Below are positions 16,372 through 25,323 of a DNA stretch of 64,000 nucleotides, piece by piece. The position numbers and the translations under genes were made by a program. Numbering within the stretch: position 1 is the stretch's first letter; each line of letters begins with the position of its first letter. Source of the DNA: Caribbeanibacter sp964518305. GTDB taxonomy: Bacteria; Gemmatimonadota; Gemmatimonadetes; Palauibacterales; Palauibacteraceae. Under the pieces are notes generated by a model. It was not told where the DNA came from and made no database searches. It saw only the letters and a list, made by a program, of their open reading frames with translations. The stretch lies in the NCBI GenBank assembly GCA_964518305.1, contig CAZFDK010000005.1:39253-103252 (forward strand). Reading direction: 5' to 3'.

Positions 16372-17556
16372 ATGTTCGTCCCCAACGAGTACGGCTGGAA
16401 GAAGGACGAGACCCTGGCCGAGAACCTGGAGCGCCAGGGCATCAACCGCCGGGAGTTCCTGACATACTGCGGAGAGATGGGCGTGGTCCTCGGGGTCGGG
16501 AGCGCCATGGGGCCCACCATCATGCAGTCCCTCTCCGACCAGCAGCGGCCCAGCGTCATCTGGCTTCAGCTGCAGGAGTGCACGGGATGCGTGGAGAGCG
16601 TCCTCCGCACGGAGTCACCGACCATCGGGGACCTGATCCTGAACAAGCTGTCGCTGGACTATCAGCACACCCTGATGGCAGCCGCCGGACACCGGGCCGA
16701 GGAGGTTCTCCAGCGGACCATGGAGGAGAAGGAGGGAGAGTACCTCCTCGTGGTCACCGGATCGGTGCCGATGAACGACGGCGGCGTCTACACCACCGTG
16801 GGAGGGCGGACTGCACACGACGTGCTCGTGGAGGCCGCCGACGGTGCCGCCGGTGTGATCGCCGTGGGCGCTTGCGCCCATTACGGAAGCGTCCAGGCCG
16901 CTGATCCCAACCCCACGGGCGCCGTCCGGACGGACGAGATCGTCACCGACCAGCCCGTGGTGAACATCGCCGGGTGTCCGCCGATCGCGGACACCGTCAC
17001 GGCAACGCTGGTCCACTACCTGACCTTCGGGAGCATGCCGAGCCTCGACGGGGAGGGGCGGCCAGAGTTCGCCTACGGGGCACGGATCCACGACCAGTGT
17101 CCGAAGCGCGCCAACTACGACGCCGGGCAGTTCGTCCAGGAGTTCGACGACGAGGGGGCCCGACGGGGCTGGTGCCTGTACGAGGTCGGGTGCAAGGGGC
17201 CCGCGACCTTCTCGCCGTGCCCCATCTTCCAGTGGAACTCCGGCACGGACTGGCCCATCGGGGCCGGTCACCCGTGCATCGGATGCACGGAGCCGCACTT
17301 CTGGGACTCGATGACCCCGTTCTACGAGAGGCTTCCCGGCGTGGCCGGATTCGGGGTCGAGCGCACGGCCGACGAGATCGGCCTCGGCCTGGCCGTCGGA
17401 GCCGCCGCGGGCGTCGGAGCTCACGCGGTCGCTACGGGCGTGCAACGCGTGCGTGATAAGAGAAAGGGACGAGAGCTGCCGGTGGCGGACGAAGACGGCG
17501 GTGAGAGCTCGCCCGGAGCCGAGGGTGGCGAATCGAACGCGGAACAGAGGGAGTGA
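16372..17556 (+). CDS. hyaA: Group 1 [NiFe] hydrogenase small subunit
   Basis: This is the 394-residue electron-transfer subunit of an uptake hydrogenase. A Tat signal (NRREFLTYC, Arg26-Arg27) sends the folded pair to the periplasm. The proximal [4Fe-4S] ligands begin with CTGC (C70, C73), followed by GAC and GCPP cysteines. The medial/distal motifs (DQCPKR, GWCLYEVGCKG, GHPCIGC) are complete. The supernumerary cysteine of O2-tolerant enzymes in the first motif (CTCC) is absent. A hydrophobic helix near 345-370 followed by a basic stop anchors the C-terminus in the membrane. The ATG at 16372 has GGGAGG 6 bases upstream. Confidence 0.95.
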   Translation: MFVPNEYGWKKDETLAENLERQGINRREFLTYCGEMGVVLGVGSAMGPTIMQSLSDQQRPSVIWLQLQECTGCVESVLRTESPTIGDLILNKLSLDYQHTLMAAAGHRAEEVLQRTMEEKEGEYLLVVTGSVPMNDGGVYTTVGGRTAHDVLVEAADGAAGVIAVGACAHYGSVQAADPNPTGAVRTDEIVTDQPVVNIAGCPPIADTVTATLVHYLTFGSMPSLDGEGRPEFAYGARIHDQCPKRANYDAGQFVQEFDDEGARRGWCLYEVGCKGPATFSPCPIFQWNSGTDWPIGAGHPCIGCTEPHFWDSMTPFYERLPGVAGFGVERTADEIGLGLAVGAAAGVGAHAVATGVQRVRDKRKGRELPVADEDGGESSPGAEGGESNAEQRE

Positions 17557-17559
17557 CCC

Positions 17560-19398
17560 ATGCCGAACCGAGTCGTCGTCGACCCGATCACCCGAATCGA
17601 GGGGCATCTCCGGATCGAGGCCCAGGAGGAGAACGGGCGGATCCAGGACGCCTGGGCTTCGTCCACCCAGTTCCGCGGCATCGAGACCATCATGGAGGGG
17701 CGGGACCCGCGTGACGCCTGGGCGTTCACCCAGCGGATCTGCGGGGTGTGCACCGTGGTGCACGCCATCGCCTCCCTCCGCGCCGTGGAGGACGCCCTCG
17801 ACATACGGATCCCGCCGAACGCCAACCTGATCCGGAACATCGTCCACGGCATCCAGACCATCCAGGACCACGTGATCCACTTCTATCACCTCCACGCCCT
17901 GGACTGGGTGGACGTGATGAGCGCCCTCGAGGCCGATCCGGCGGCGGCAGCCGACCTGGCCGGAAAGGTGTCGCCCTGGCCGAAGCACTCCCGCAACTAC
18001 TTTCGCGAGATCAAGGGGCGCCTGGAGACGTTCGCGGAGAGCGGACAGCTGGGGATCTTCGCGAACGCCTACTGGGGGCACGACGCCTACAAGCTGCCCC
18101 CGGCCGCCAACCTCATGGCCGTGGCCCACTACCTGGAGGCGCTGGACTGGCAGCGGGATGTCATTCGGATCCACACGATCTTCGGGGGCAAGAACCCGCA
18201 CCCGAACTTCGTGGTGGGCGGGATGGCTTCTGCCATCAACCTGGACGACACGGCCACCATCAACGCCGAGAGCCTCACGGACATTCACGACATGATCGGC
18301 CGCGCCCGGCGCTTCGTGGAGCAGGTGTACTGGCCCGACCTGCTGACCATCGCCTCCTTCTACAAGGAGTGGGCCGCGATCGGTGACGGGGTGCCCAACT
18401 ACCTGGCCTGCGGCGAGTTTCCCGAGAACGACGTCCGGGACATCGACTCGCTCTACTTTCCCCGGGGCATCGTCCTCGACAACGACCTGTCCACGGTGCA
18501 CGAGTACGACCCCTCTCTGGTGAAGGAGTATGTGGACAGCTCCTGGTACAGCTACGAGGACGGTCCGGGCACGGGGCTCCACCCATACGACGGCGAGACG
18601 ACGCCGAACTACACGGGGCCGGAACCGCCCTACGACTACCTGCAGGACGAGGAGAAATACACCTGGATGAAGGCTCCCCGCTACGAGGGGCGGCCCATGG
18701 AGGTCGGCCCGCTGGCGAGGATGCTCGTCGGGTACGCCTCCGGCCACGAGGACATCCAGGACGTCGTCGACGACGCCCTCGGTCGGCTGGACGTCGGTCC
18801 CGAGGCCCTGTTCTCCACCCTGGGCCGGACGGCTGCGCGCGGTGCCGAGACCGTGCTCCTCGCCCGGAAGATGGAGGACTGGTACGACCGGCTGGTGCAG
18901 CGCATCCGGGGCGGCGACACCCGGACCTTCAACGGCGAGAAGTGGGAGCCGGACACGTGGCCGGAGTCGGCCCGCGGGTACGGCTACTGTGACGCCGCCC
19001 GCGGATCGCTGGGCCACTGGGTACGGATCGAGAACCAGGAGATCTCCCGCTACCAGTGCGTGGTCCCCAGCACCTGGAACTGCTCCCCGCGAGACGCCGA
19101 GGGGCAGATGGGCCCCTACGAGGCCTCGCTGGTGGACAATCATCCCCTGGCCGATGCCGAGGAGCCGGTGGAGCTGCTGCGCACGATCCACTCCTTCGAC
19201 CCCTGCATGGCCTGCGGCGCCCACGTCCTGGACGACCGCGGGAACGTGGTCACCAAGGTGCGGGTGGACCACGGCACCGGCCTGGGCTTCGGGAGTCCCC
19301 CGGACGTGCCCGAGGACGATGTCGGGCGGCCGTCGGACGACGACGCTACCCCGGCCGCGGCCACGCCGGACGCCTCGGAGGGGGGAGGTGGGTCGTGA
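17560..19398 (+). CDS. hyaB: Group 1 [NiFe] hydrogenase large subunit
   Basis: The 612-residue catalytic subunit carries both active-site motifs: RICGVCTVVH (C61, C64) and DPCMACGAH (C549, C552, H555), four cysteines that bind Ni and Fe. Maturation normally cuts after the His. Here 57 residues would be removed instead of the usual ~15; the last ~30 are Asp/Pro/Ala/Gly-rich and look disordered. The gene lies 3 bases after the small subunit and overlaps the cytochrome b start. The operon, with cytochrome b, fits H2 oxidation feeding quinone. Confidence 0.96.
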   Translation: MPNRVVVDPITRIEGHLRIEAQEENGRIQDAWASSTQFRGIETIMEGRDPRDAWAFTQRICGVCTVVHAIASLRAVEDALDIRIPPNANLIRNIVHGIQTIQDHVIHFYHLHALDWVDVMSALEADPAAAADLAGKVSPWPKHSRNYFREIKGRLETFAESGQLGIFANAYWGHDAYKLPPAANLMAVAHYLEALDWQRDVIRIHTIFGGKNPHPNFVVGGMASAINLDDTATINAESLTDIHDMIGRARRFVEQVYWPDLLTIASFYKEWAAIGDGVPNYLACGEFPENDVRDIDSLYFPRGIVLDNDLSTVHEYDPSLVKEYVDSSWYSYEDGPGTGLHPYDGETTPNYTGPEPPYDYLQDEEKYTWMKAPRYEGRPMEVGPLARMLVGYASGHEDIQDVVDDALGRLDVGPEALFSTLGRTAARGAETVLLARKMEDWYDRLVQRIRGGDTRTFNGEKWEPDTWPESARGYGYCDAARGSLGHWVRIENQEISRYQCVVPSTWNCSPRDAEGQMGPYEASLVDNHPLADAEEPVELLRTIHSFDPCMACGAHVLDDRGNVVTKVRVDHGTGLGFGSPPDVPEDDVGRPSDDDATPAAATPDASEGGGGS

Positions 19399-20174
19399 CT
19401 GCTCAGCGGCAGCAGGAGGAAGCCGGCCGTCGCGCCACGCACGAGCCCGAGCGGACGGAGCAGCCCGGCCTGGGCCCCATCCCCCGTCCGCCGGAGGGCG
19501 ATTACGAGTGGGTCTACCTGTGGCACTGGCCGATCCGCGCCATGCACTGGGTGGCCGCCGTGGCCATCGTGGCCCTCGTCGTCACGGGATTCTACATCGG
19601 AGCGCCCTATTTCATGACCACCGGCGAGCCGGCGAACCAGTACCTGATGGGGTGGATGCGATTCGTCCACTTCGCGGCCGCAGGCCTGCTGGTGGCCACC
19701 GGGATCGTGCGGGCCTACTGGCTCTTCGTCGGCAACAAGTTCGAGAGCTGGCGAGCCCTGTTCCCGTTCCGGCGGGAGGACTGGGCCAACATGTGGAAGA
19801 TCGTGAAGCACTACATGCTGATCGGGGAGGAGGAGCCGGAGTACATGGGCCACAATCCGGTCCAGCAGATTTCCTATACCGGCCTGTACGCCGTGACCGT
19901 CGTGATGGTGCTCACAGGCTTCGCCATGTACGGCCAGTCGAATCCCGACGGCTTCTTCTACGCCACCTTCTCCTGGGTCAACGGGCTCCTGGGCGGCGTG
20001 CAGTACACCCGCTTCGTGCATCACGTCCTGACCTGGGTCTTTCTCATCTTCATTCCGATTCACGTCTACCTGACCATCCGGGCCGAGATCACGGAATCCA
20101 CCGGCACGGTCTCGTCCATGGTGAGCGGCGGGCGGTTCCTGCCGCGGGGCGAGGAGTTCGTCGATGAGGAGTGA
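19395..20174 (+). CDS. hyaC: Hydrogenase-linked di-heme cytochrome b
   Basis: From GTG 19395 (overlapping the large-subunit stop as GTGA) the product has 259 residues. A ~45-residue polar N-terminus precedes four membrane helices with the family's heme histidines: WPIRAMHWVAA, MRFVHFAAAG and the HHVLTWVFLIFIPIHVYL stretch. This is the HyaC/HupC family, which takes electrons from the small subunit and reduces quinone at the membrane. The N-terminus is longer than usual. A reading extended to 19056 would run inside the large subunit and is rejected. Confidence 0.93.
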   Translation: MTAQRQQEEAGRRATHEPERTEQPGLGPIPRPPEGDYEWVYLWHWPIRAMHWVAAVAIVALVVTGFYIGAPYFMTTGEPANQYLMGWMRFVHFAAAGLLVATGIVRAYWLFVGNKFESWRALFPFRREDWANMWKIVKHYMLIGEEEPEYMGHNPVQQISYTGLYAVTVVMVLTGFAMYGQSNPDGFFYATFSWVNGLLGGVQYTRFVHHVLTWVFLIFIPIHVYLTIRAEITESTGTVSSMVSGGRFLPRGEEFVDEE

Positions 20175-20757
20175 TCGCCCCGGAGAGGCCGGAGCGAGGC
20201 GCCGGCCCCGCCCCGGGGGAGCTCCGCCCGGGACGGGAGCACGGGTCGTCGTCATCGGCCTGGGGAACCCGCTCCTGGCGGACGACGGGGTCGGGCTGGC
20301 CGCGCTGGCGCGCCTCCGGGAGGAGTGGAGCCTCCCTTCCGACGTGGAGCTGCTGGACGGAGGCACGTGGGGAATGATGCTCCTGCCCGCCGTGGAGGAC
20401 GCCGACCGCCTGCTCCTGCTGGACGCCATCGACGTGGACGAGGAGCCCGGCGCCACGGTCGTCCTGGAGCGGGACGAGCTGCCCCTCTTCCTCGACGGCA
20501 AGGTCTCCACGCATCAGGTGGGCATCCGGGAGGTCCTGGCCCTCGCGTCGCTTCGGGGGACCCTCCCGGAGGAGACGGTGGCCGTGGGCCTGCAGCCCGC
20601 CGAGGTGACCACCGAGACCGCCCTCAGCCCGGAGGCGGTGGCCGGCCTGGACGACCTGGTCGTCCGAGCCGTGGAGCGCCTCAGGGGTTGGGGGGTCGGT
20701 GCCGAGCACCAGGCCTCCGGGGGCGAGAGCACGCTGGCCGAGCCCGGCCGGGCCTGA
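20164..20757 (+). CDS. hyaD: [NiFe] hydrogenase maturation protease
   Basis: This 197-residue endopeptidase removes the C-terminal tail of the large subunit after nickel insertion. Family motifs are visible: GLGNPLLADDGVG near residue 33 (the acidic residue binds nickel), a DGGTWG motif, a LLDAIDV strand and STHQVGI with a metal-binding His. Its start lies 11 bases inside cytochrome b. The first ~27 residues are Arg/Pro/Gly-rich and probably not part of the fold, so the real start might be further in. Its substrate is presumably the unusual 57-residue tail of the neighbouring large subunit. Confidence 0.92.
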   Translation: MRSDRPGEAGARRRPRPGGAPPGTGARVVVIGLGNPLLADDGVGLAALARLREEWSLPSDVELLDGGTWGMMLLPAVEDADRLLLLDAIDVDEEPGATVVLERDELPLFLDGKVSTHQVGIREVLALASLRGTLPEETVAVGLQPAEVTTETALSPEAVAGLDDLVVRAVERLRGWGVGAEHQASGGESTLAEPGRA

Positions 20758-20801
20758 GGACCGAGGATCTGGCCGATGCCGGACGGGACGGGGAGCCGAC
20801 C

Positions 20802-21239
20802 GTGCACGAGATGAGTCTCGCCATGGAGGTGGGGCGAATGGCCGCCGAGCAGGTGGACCGGGAGGCCCTGCCCCGCGTCTCGGCCGTCGGCGTGGAGGTG
20901 GGCGACCGGGCGGGCGTGGTGGTCGATGCCCTGGAGTTCTGCCTCGAGGCCGTGCTCACCGAGCCCCCCTTCGATGAGGCCCGTCCGGTGGTGGAGCGCT
21001 GCCGGGGCGACGTCCTCCGGCTGTCGTGGATCGACGTGGAGGAGGAAGAGGACGGGAGAGTGGAGGACGACCGGAGCGACGGCGAAGCGGCGCTGGATCG
21101 AGCCGCGGCCGGCACGACGGGCGGAAGGAGCGGGCCGAGCCCGCTGGGGGATGCGCCGCTCCCCTCCGAGGCCGGTCCGCCGCCCGGCGCCGGAGACGGA
21201 AGCAGAGCAGACTCGAACGAACGGGAAGGTGTCCGATGA
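20802..21239 (+). CDS. hypA: HypA-like nickel chaperone lacking the zinc ribbon
   Basis: HypA delivers nickel to the hydrogenase large subunit with HypB. The start is GTG 20802, giving the required M-H-E N-terminus (nickel ligand His2) and the MSLAMEVG helix. The alpha/beta core is intact up to about residue 65. The zinc ribbon (two CXXC pairs, ~40 residues) is missing: only single cysteines at FCLEAV and ERCRGD remain, and the chain goes straight to VLRLSWIDVE, which resembles the strand after the ribbon. A ~65-residue acidic, Gly/Pro/Ser-rich tail follows. The stop overlaps hypB. Confidence 0.75.
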   Translation: MHEMSLAMEVGRMAAEQVDREALPRVSAVGVEVGDRAGVVVDALEFCLEAVLTEPPFDEARPVVERCRGDVLRLSWIDVEEEEDGRVEDDRSDGEAALDRAAAGTTGGRSGPSPLGDAPLPSEAGPPPGAGDGSRADSNEREGVR

Positions 21240-21928
21240 CGGTCCGCCGCATTCAGGTGCGCGAGAAAGTGATGAAGAAAAACGACGAGCTGGCGGCCGA
21301 CGTGCGGAGCCGGCTCACCGATTCGGGAGTGATCACCTACAACCTGGTCTCCTCGCCGGGGTCCGGGAAGACGGCCCTCCTGGAGGGCACGCTGGAGCGG
21401 CTGGACGCCGAGTTCCCCATCGCCGTCGTCACCGGAGACGTGCAGACGGAGAACGACGCGAACCGAATCGCGCGCCTCACGCCGCGGCTCGTGCAGGCCG
21501 TGGTCACCGACGGGGCGTGCCACCTGGACGCCCGGCAGGTCTCCGAGGCCCTGGACGCCGTGGACCTGGACGAGACGCGTCTCCTGTTCATCGAGAACGT
21601 GGGCAACCTGGTCTGTCCCGCGAGCTGGGACCTGGGCGAGCAGGACAAGGTCGTGCTGTTCTCGGTGACGGAGGGCGAGGACAAGCCGGTCAAGTACCCG
21701 AAGATGTTCCGGCTCGCCAGCTATGCGGTGATCACGAAGATGGACCTGCTCCCGCACCTGGACTTCGACGTCGACCGGGCGGTGGAGCACGCCCGCGAGA
21801 TCAATCCCGACCTCCGCTTCTTCTTCACCTCGGCCCGTAGCGGCGAGGGCATGGAGGAGTGGTGCGACTTCCTCCGATCCGAGGTCGGGACCGGGGAGTT
21901 CGCCCGAGCGTCGCTGGGCACCGACTAG
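21236..21928 (+). CDS. hypB: Hydrogenase nickel incorporation GTPase HypB
   Basis: This 230-residue GTPase drives nickel insertion. The ATG at 21236 overlaps the hypA stop (ATGA). The P-loop PGSGKT is at residues 41-46. The nickel/zinc-binding switch region TDGACHLD and the ENVGNLVCPASWDLGE segment are present, as is the ITKMDLL guanine-specificity motif. There is no His-rich N-terminal nickel store and no CXXCGC motif. The longer in-frame reading upstream belongs to the hypA region. Confidence 0.95.
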   Translation: MTVRRIQVREKVMKKNDELAADVRSRLTDSGVITYNLVSSPGSGKTALLEGTLERLDAEFPIAVVTGDVQTENDANRIARLTPRLVQAVVTDGACHLDARQVSEALDAVDLDETRLLFIENVGNLVCPASWDLGEQDKVVLFSVTEGEDKPVKYPKMFRLASYAVITKMDLLPHLDFDVDRAVEHAREINPDLRFFFTSARSGEGMEEWCDFLRSEVGTGEFARASLGTD

Positions 21929-21951
21929 GAAAAGAGAAGAGGAGCGAGAAT

Positions 21952-22278
21952 ATGTGTCTGGGCGTGCCGGGCAGGGTGGTCGAGGTGAAGGGCGACGTCG
22001 CCGTCGTGGACTTCTGGGGCGTTCGGCGCGAGACGCGGCTCGACGTGGTCGACGAGCCGGTGTCGCCGGGCGACTACATCCTCAACCACGTGGGCTTCGC
22101 GATCCGCAAGATCCCGGAGTCCGAGATCGGAGAGACGCTGGCCCTGTACAGCGAGCTGCTGGAGGAGGCCGGAGAGGACATGATGGCCGAGGACGTGCGC
22201 GACGAAATCGAGCAGGCGAGCATGCCCTCGTCGGATCCCGAGCCGGGCGTGCCGTCCGGCCTGGAGGGAAGCCGATGA
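21952..22278 (+). CDS. hypC: Hydrogenase assembly chaperone HypC
   Basis: HypC holds the Fe(CN)2CO precursor with HypD and passes it to the large subunit. The product starts MCLGVPGRVVEV; Cys2 after Met removal is the iron ligand. It has 108 residues, longer than the usual ~80 because of an acidic tail. GAGGAG precedes the ATG at 21952, and the stop overlaps hypD (ATGA). Confidence 0.95.
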   Translation: MCLGVPGRVVEVKGDVAVVDFWGVRRETRLDVVDEPVSPGDYILNHVGFAIRKIPESEIGETLALYSELLEEAGEDMMAEDVRDEIEQASMPSSDPEPGVPSGLEGSR

Positions 22279-23456
22279 GCGACGCGGTCGGAGGGCCCAC
22301 GCCTGCCGCTCCCCCCGCGCCGGGCCCCACCGGCGGCGCCGGCGAGTCGGTGGGGGAGCTCAAGTTTCGTGATCCCGAGAAGGCGCAGGCCCTGTCGGAG
22401 GCCCTCGAGCGGGTGGTGGGCGAGGTGGACCGGGACTCGGTCTCGGTCATGCACGTGTGCGGGAGCCACGAGCAGTCCATCGCCAAGTACGGCATCCGGA
22501 CCATCCTCCCGGAGGCGCTGGACGTGATCATGGGGCCGGGCTGCCCGGTCTGCGTCACCGACATGCCCGAGGTGGACGAGGCCGTGGCGCTGGCCCGGCA
22601 GGGCGTCCGGGTCGCCACCTACGGCGACATGCTGCAGGTGCCGGGGACGGTGTCCTCCCTGGCCGACGCCCAGGCCGGCGGAGCCGAGGTGGACGTGGTG
22701 TACAGCGCCTCCCAGGCCGTGGAGCTGGCGCGGGAGACCGACGACGAGGTGGTCTTCTTCGCCAGCGGCTTCGAGACCACCGCCGTGGCCACCGCCGCCG
22801 TGGTGCTGGACGACCCGCCGGACAACTTCTCGGTGCTCTCGGCGCACAAGTACATCCCGCCGGTCATGGAGATCGTGGCCGAGATGCCCCACACCCGGGT
22901 GGAGGGTTACCTGGCCGCGGGGCACGCCGCCACGATCACCGGCTCCGGCCTCTTCGAGCGCTTCGTGGACCGTCACCGCATCCCGGTGGCCGTGGCCGGA
23001 TTCGAGCCCCTGGACGTGCTGGCCGGCCTGGTCCAGCTCGTGGAGCTCGTTCGGGACGGGGAGCCCCGCGTCGTGAACATGTATCCGCGGTGCGTCACCG
23101 AGGAGGGGAACCGGAACGCCCAGGAGCAGCTGTGGGAGGTGTTCCGCACCACGGGCGGCAAGTGGCGGGGCATCGCTCACGTCCCCAACGGCAACCTGCG
23201 GATCCGGGACGAGTATGCGGGCGTCGACGCCCGCCGGCGCTTCGACATCGACGTCGGCGCGCTCCGGCGCGGCTCCCCGACCCCCCTGACGCAGGCCTGC
23301 ATCTGCGGTGACATCATGGCCGGCCGATCCTCGCCCCACGATTGCCCGCTCTTCGGCGAGGAGTGCACGCCGGAGAATCCGGTGGGCGCCTGCATGGTGA
23401 GCAGCGAGGGCACCTGCAAGATCTGGCACCAGTACGGAGGACATCCCGACCTATGA
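22275..23456 (+). CDS. hypD: Hydrogenase Fe-cofactor assembly protein HypD
   Basis: HypD is the 393-residue scaffold on which the Fe(CN)2CO unit is built. Visible motifs are VCGSHE (residues 61-66), GPGCPVC (87-93), and the C-terminal cluster cysteines (CICGDIM, CPLFGEEC, GACMVSSEGTC) for a [4Fe-4S] centre. An N-terminal ~25-residue Pro/Ala/Gly stretch is an addition to the normal length. Both neighbours overlap by 4 bases. Confidence 0.96.
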   Translation: MSDAVGGPTPAAPPAPGPTGGAGESVGELKFRDPEKAQALSEALERVVGEVDRDSVSVMHVCGSHEQSIAKYGIRTILPEALDVIMGPGCPVCVTDMPEVDEAVALARQGVRVATYGDMLQVPGTVSSLADAQAGGAEVDVVYSASQAVELARETDDEVVFFASGFETTAVATAAVVLDDPPDNFSVLSAHKYIPPVMEIVAEMPHTRVEGYLAAGHAATITGSGLFERFVDRHRIPVAVAGFEPLDVLAGLVQLVELVRDGEPRVVNMYPRCVTEEGNRNAQEQLWEVFRTTGGKWRGIAHVPNGNLRIRDEYAGVDARRRFDIDVGALRRGSPTPLTQACICGDIMAGRSSPHDCPLFGEECTPENPVGACMVSSEGTCKIWHQYGGHPDL

Positions 23457-24526
23457 GCGAGGCCGCGCGGAGGAACGGACGGGAAGCGGGAGGCCCGACG
23501 ACGGCCGTCGAGAAGGTCACCCTCAAGCACGGCGCCGGGGGCGGCGCCATGCGTCAGTTGATCGAGGAGTCGCTGGCGGCGGGCTTCCTGGACGAGCGCG
23601 ACGGCGAGGTCGGGCTCTCCGCCATGGACGACGGGGCCGCCTTCGGGCTGCCCGACGGCCGCTGGCTCGTCCTGACCACCGACTCCCACGTCATCCATCC
23701 CTACCGCTTCCCCGGCGGAGACATCGGCCGCCTCGCGGTGGCCGGGACGGTGAACGATCTGGCCATGATGGGTGCTGCCGAGCCGCTGGGGCTCACCTCG
23801 GCGATGGTCGTGGAGGAGGGCCTGCCCCGGGACGAGCTCGAGGAGATTCAGTCTTCGATGCGGGCTACCTGCCGGGAGGCGGGAACCCGCGTCGTCACGG
23901 GCGACACCAAGGTCATGGGCCGCGGCGAGATCGACGGGATCGTGATCAACACCACGGGCGTGGGGTTCGCCGATCCGCTGGTCCGGGATTCCGGCCTCCG
24001 GCCCGGGGACCGCGTCATCCTCACTGGGGAGATCGGTGATCACGGAATCGCCCTCATGGCGCTCCGCCACGAGCTGGACCTCCGGGGTGACCTGGTCTCG
24101 GACGTGGCCCCGCTCAACGGTCTGGTGGGACGGGCTCTCGGGGCCGCCGACGGCGGCATTACGGCCCTCAAGGACCCGACCCGCGGCGGCGTGGCCAGCG
24201 CCCTGCACGAGATGGCGGAGAAGGCCGGCGTCTCGGTCGTGGTGCAGGAGCGGGCCGTCCCCGTCTCCGACGTGGTACGGTCGGCGGCCGAGATGCTGGG
24301 CCTGGACCCCTTCCACATCGCCAACGAGGGGAAGGCCCTGCTGGGCGTGCGCCCGGGATCGGCGCAGGCGGTGCTGGAGGCCATCCGGGAGCATCCGGCC
24401 GGCGGTCGCGCCGCCATCGTCGGTGAGGTCTCGGACGATCATCCCGGCCGGGTCGTACTGGACACCGGAATCGGGCGGCGACTGGTGACGGAGCCGCAGG
24501 GCGAGCCCCTGCCCCGGATCTGCTGA
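23453..24526 (+). CDS. hypE: Carbamoyl dehydratase HypE
   Basis: HypE (357 residues) turns the carbamoyl group on its C-terminal Cys into a thiocyanate, the source of the CN ligands. The chain ends in PRIC, the required terminal Cys. The PurM-like ATP-binding core is seen as LKHGAGGGAM near residue 25, MDDGAAF, GDTKVM and KDPTRGG. Its partner HypF, which makes the carbamoyl group, is not in the window. The stop shares a base with the next start (TGATG). Confidence 0.96.
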   Translation: MSEAARRNGREAGGPTTAVEKVTLKHGAGGGAMRQLIEESLAAGFLDERDGEVGLSAMDDGAAFGLPDGRWLVLTTDSHVIHPYRFPGGDIGRLAVAGTVNDLAMMGAAEPLGLTSAMVVEEGLPRDELEEIQSSMRATCREAGTRVVTGDTKVMGRGEIDGIVINTTGVGFADPLVRDSGLRPGDRVILTGEIGDHGIALMALRHELDLRGDLVSDVAPLNGLVGRALGAADGGITALKDPTRGGVASALHEMAEKAGVSVVVQERAVPVSDVVRSAAEMLGLDPFHIANEGKALLGVRPGSAQAVLEAIREHPAGGRAAIVGEVSDDHPGRVVLDTGIGRRLVTEPQGEPLPRIC

Positions 24527-25323
24527 TGCGCGTGGGCGTCCTCACCTCGGCCCGGGCACCGGGGCTGGAGCGGCTTCTGGAGCGGAGCGCCGGAAGCGGT
24601 TCGCCGTATCGCATCGCCGGTCTGGTGGCAAGCGACCCCGAGAGTTCGGCGGTGACGGCGGCGGAGGCGGCAGGCGTGCCCACCGCGGTGCACGACCTGG
24701 AGACCTTCTGCCGCCGACGCGGCGCGGACATCGGCGACCGTGAGGTCCGGGAGGCCTTCGACCGGCAGCTGGCGCTCCGGCTCCGCTCCTTCGGCGCCGA
24801 GGCCGTGGTCATGTGCGGCTACCTGTGGATCGCCACGCGCGCCCTGCTCGAGGCGTTTCCGGACAGGGTGTTCAACATCCACGACGCGGACCTGACGCTC
24901 CGGGGCGAAGACGGCGTGCCCCGGTACCGCGGACTGCGCTCGACGCGGGACGCGGTGTTCGCCGGCGAGCCGGAGACGCGAAGCACGGTGCACCTGGCCA
25001 CGGAGCGTGTGGATGTCGGTCCGCCGCTGCTCCTCTCCGGGCCCTTCCCGGTCCACCCCATGGTCGAAGAGGCCCGCGAATGGCGCGCCGAGGACCTCCT
25101 GGAGGCCTACGCGTACGCTCAGCGCGAGTGGATGATGAAGGCGTGCTGGGGAACGCTACTGGACCGGACCCTCGAGCTGGGGGCCCTGGGGCGGATCCGT
25201 GTCCCCGACGACGGCCCGATCACGGTGAACGGAGAGGCCGCACCGGCGGAGCTGGACGAGCGCCACGCTCGTGCGGGATCCGGCGGACCGGAGGCACTCC
25301 GCGCGGTCGGGGGGCGTCCGTGA
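24526..25323 (+). CDS. Formyltransferase-fold protein, likely N-terminal half of a split HypX
   Basis: The 265-residue protein has the formyltetrahydrofolate transferase fold (PurN/Fmt family). The catalytic triad is intact: N117 and H119 in FNIHDADL and D163 in ERVDVGPPL. In HypX, a fused protein of ~540-610 residues, this domain takes the formyl group from formyl-THF and hands it to CoA. Here it is a separate gene, coupled to hypE upstream and to a crotonase-fold gene downstream (GTGA overlap). The summed length of the two products (554) matches one HypX. Context argues strongly against a purine-synthesis PurN, as does the HDAD sequence where PurN has HPSL. Confidence 0.75.
   Translation: MRVGVLTSARAPGLERLLERSAGSGSPYRIAGLVASDPESSAVTAAEAAGVPTAVHDLETFCRRRGADIGDREVREAFDRQLALRLRSFGAEAVVMCGYLWIATRALLEAFPDRVFNIHDADLTLRGEDGVPRYRGLRSTRDAVFAGEPETRSTVHLATERVDVGPPLLLSGPFPVHPMVEEAREWRAEDLLEAYAYAQREWMMKACWGTLLDRTLELGALGRIRVPDDGPITVNGEAAPAELDERHARAGSGGPEALRAVGGRP

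Noticed and set aside
16372..17556. O2-tolerant group 1d hydrogenase
   Set aside because: The proximal motif is CTGC, without the extra cysteine of that group.
16615..19272. Long open frame (885 codons) on the minus strand over the hydrogenase genes
   Set aside because: It is antisense to the clear small and large subunits. Long antisense frames are expected in high-GC DNA. Its protein has no recognisable fold.
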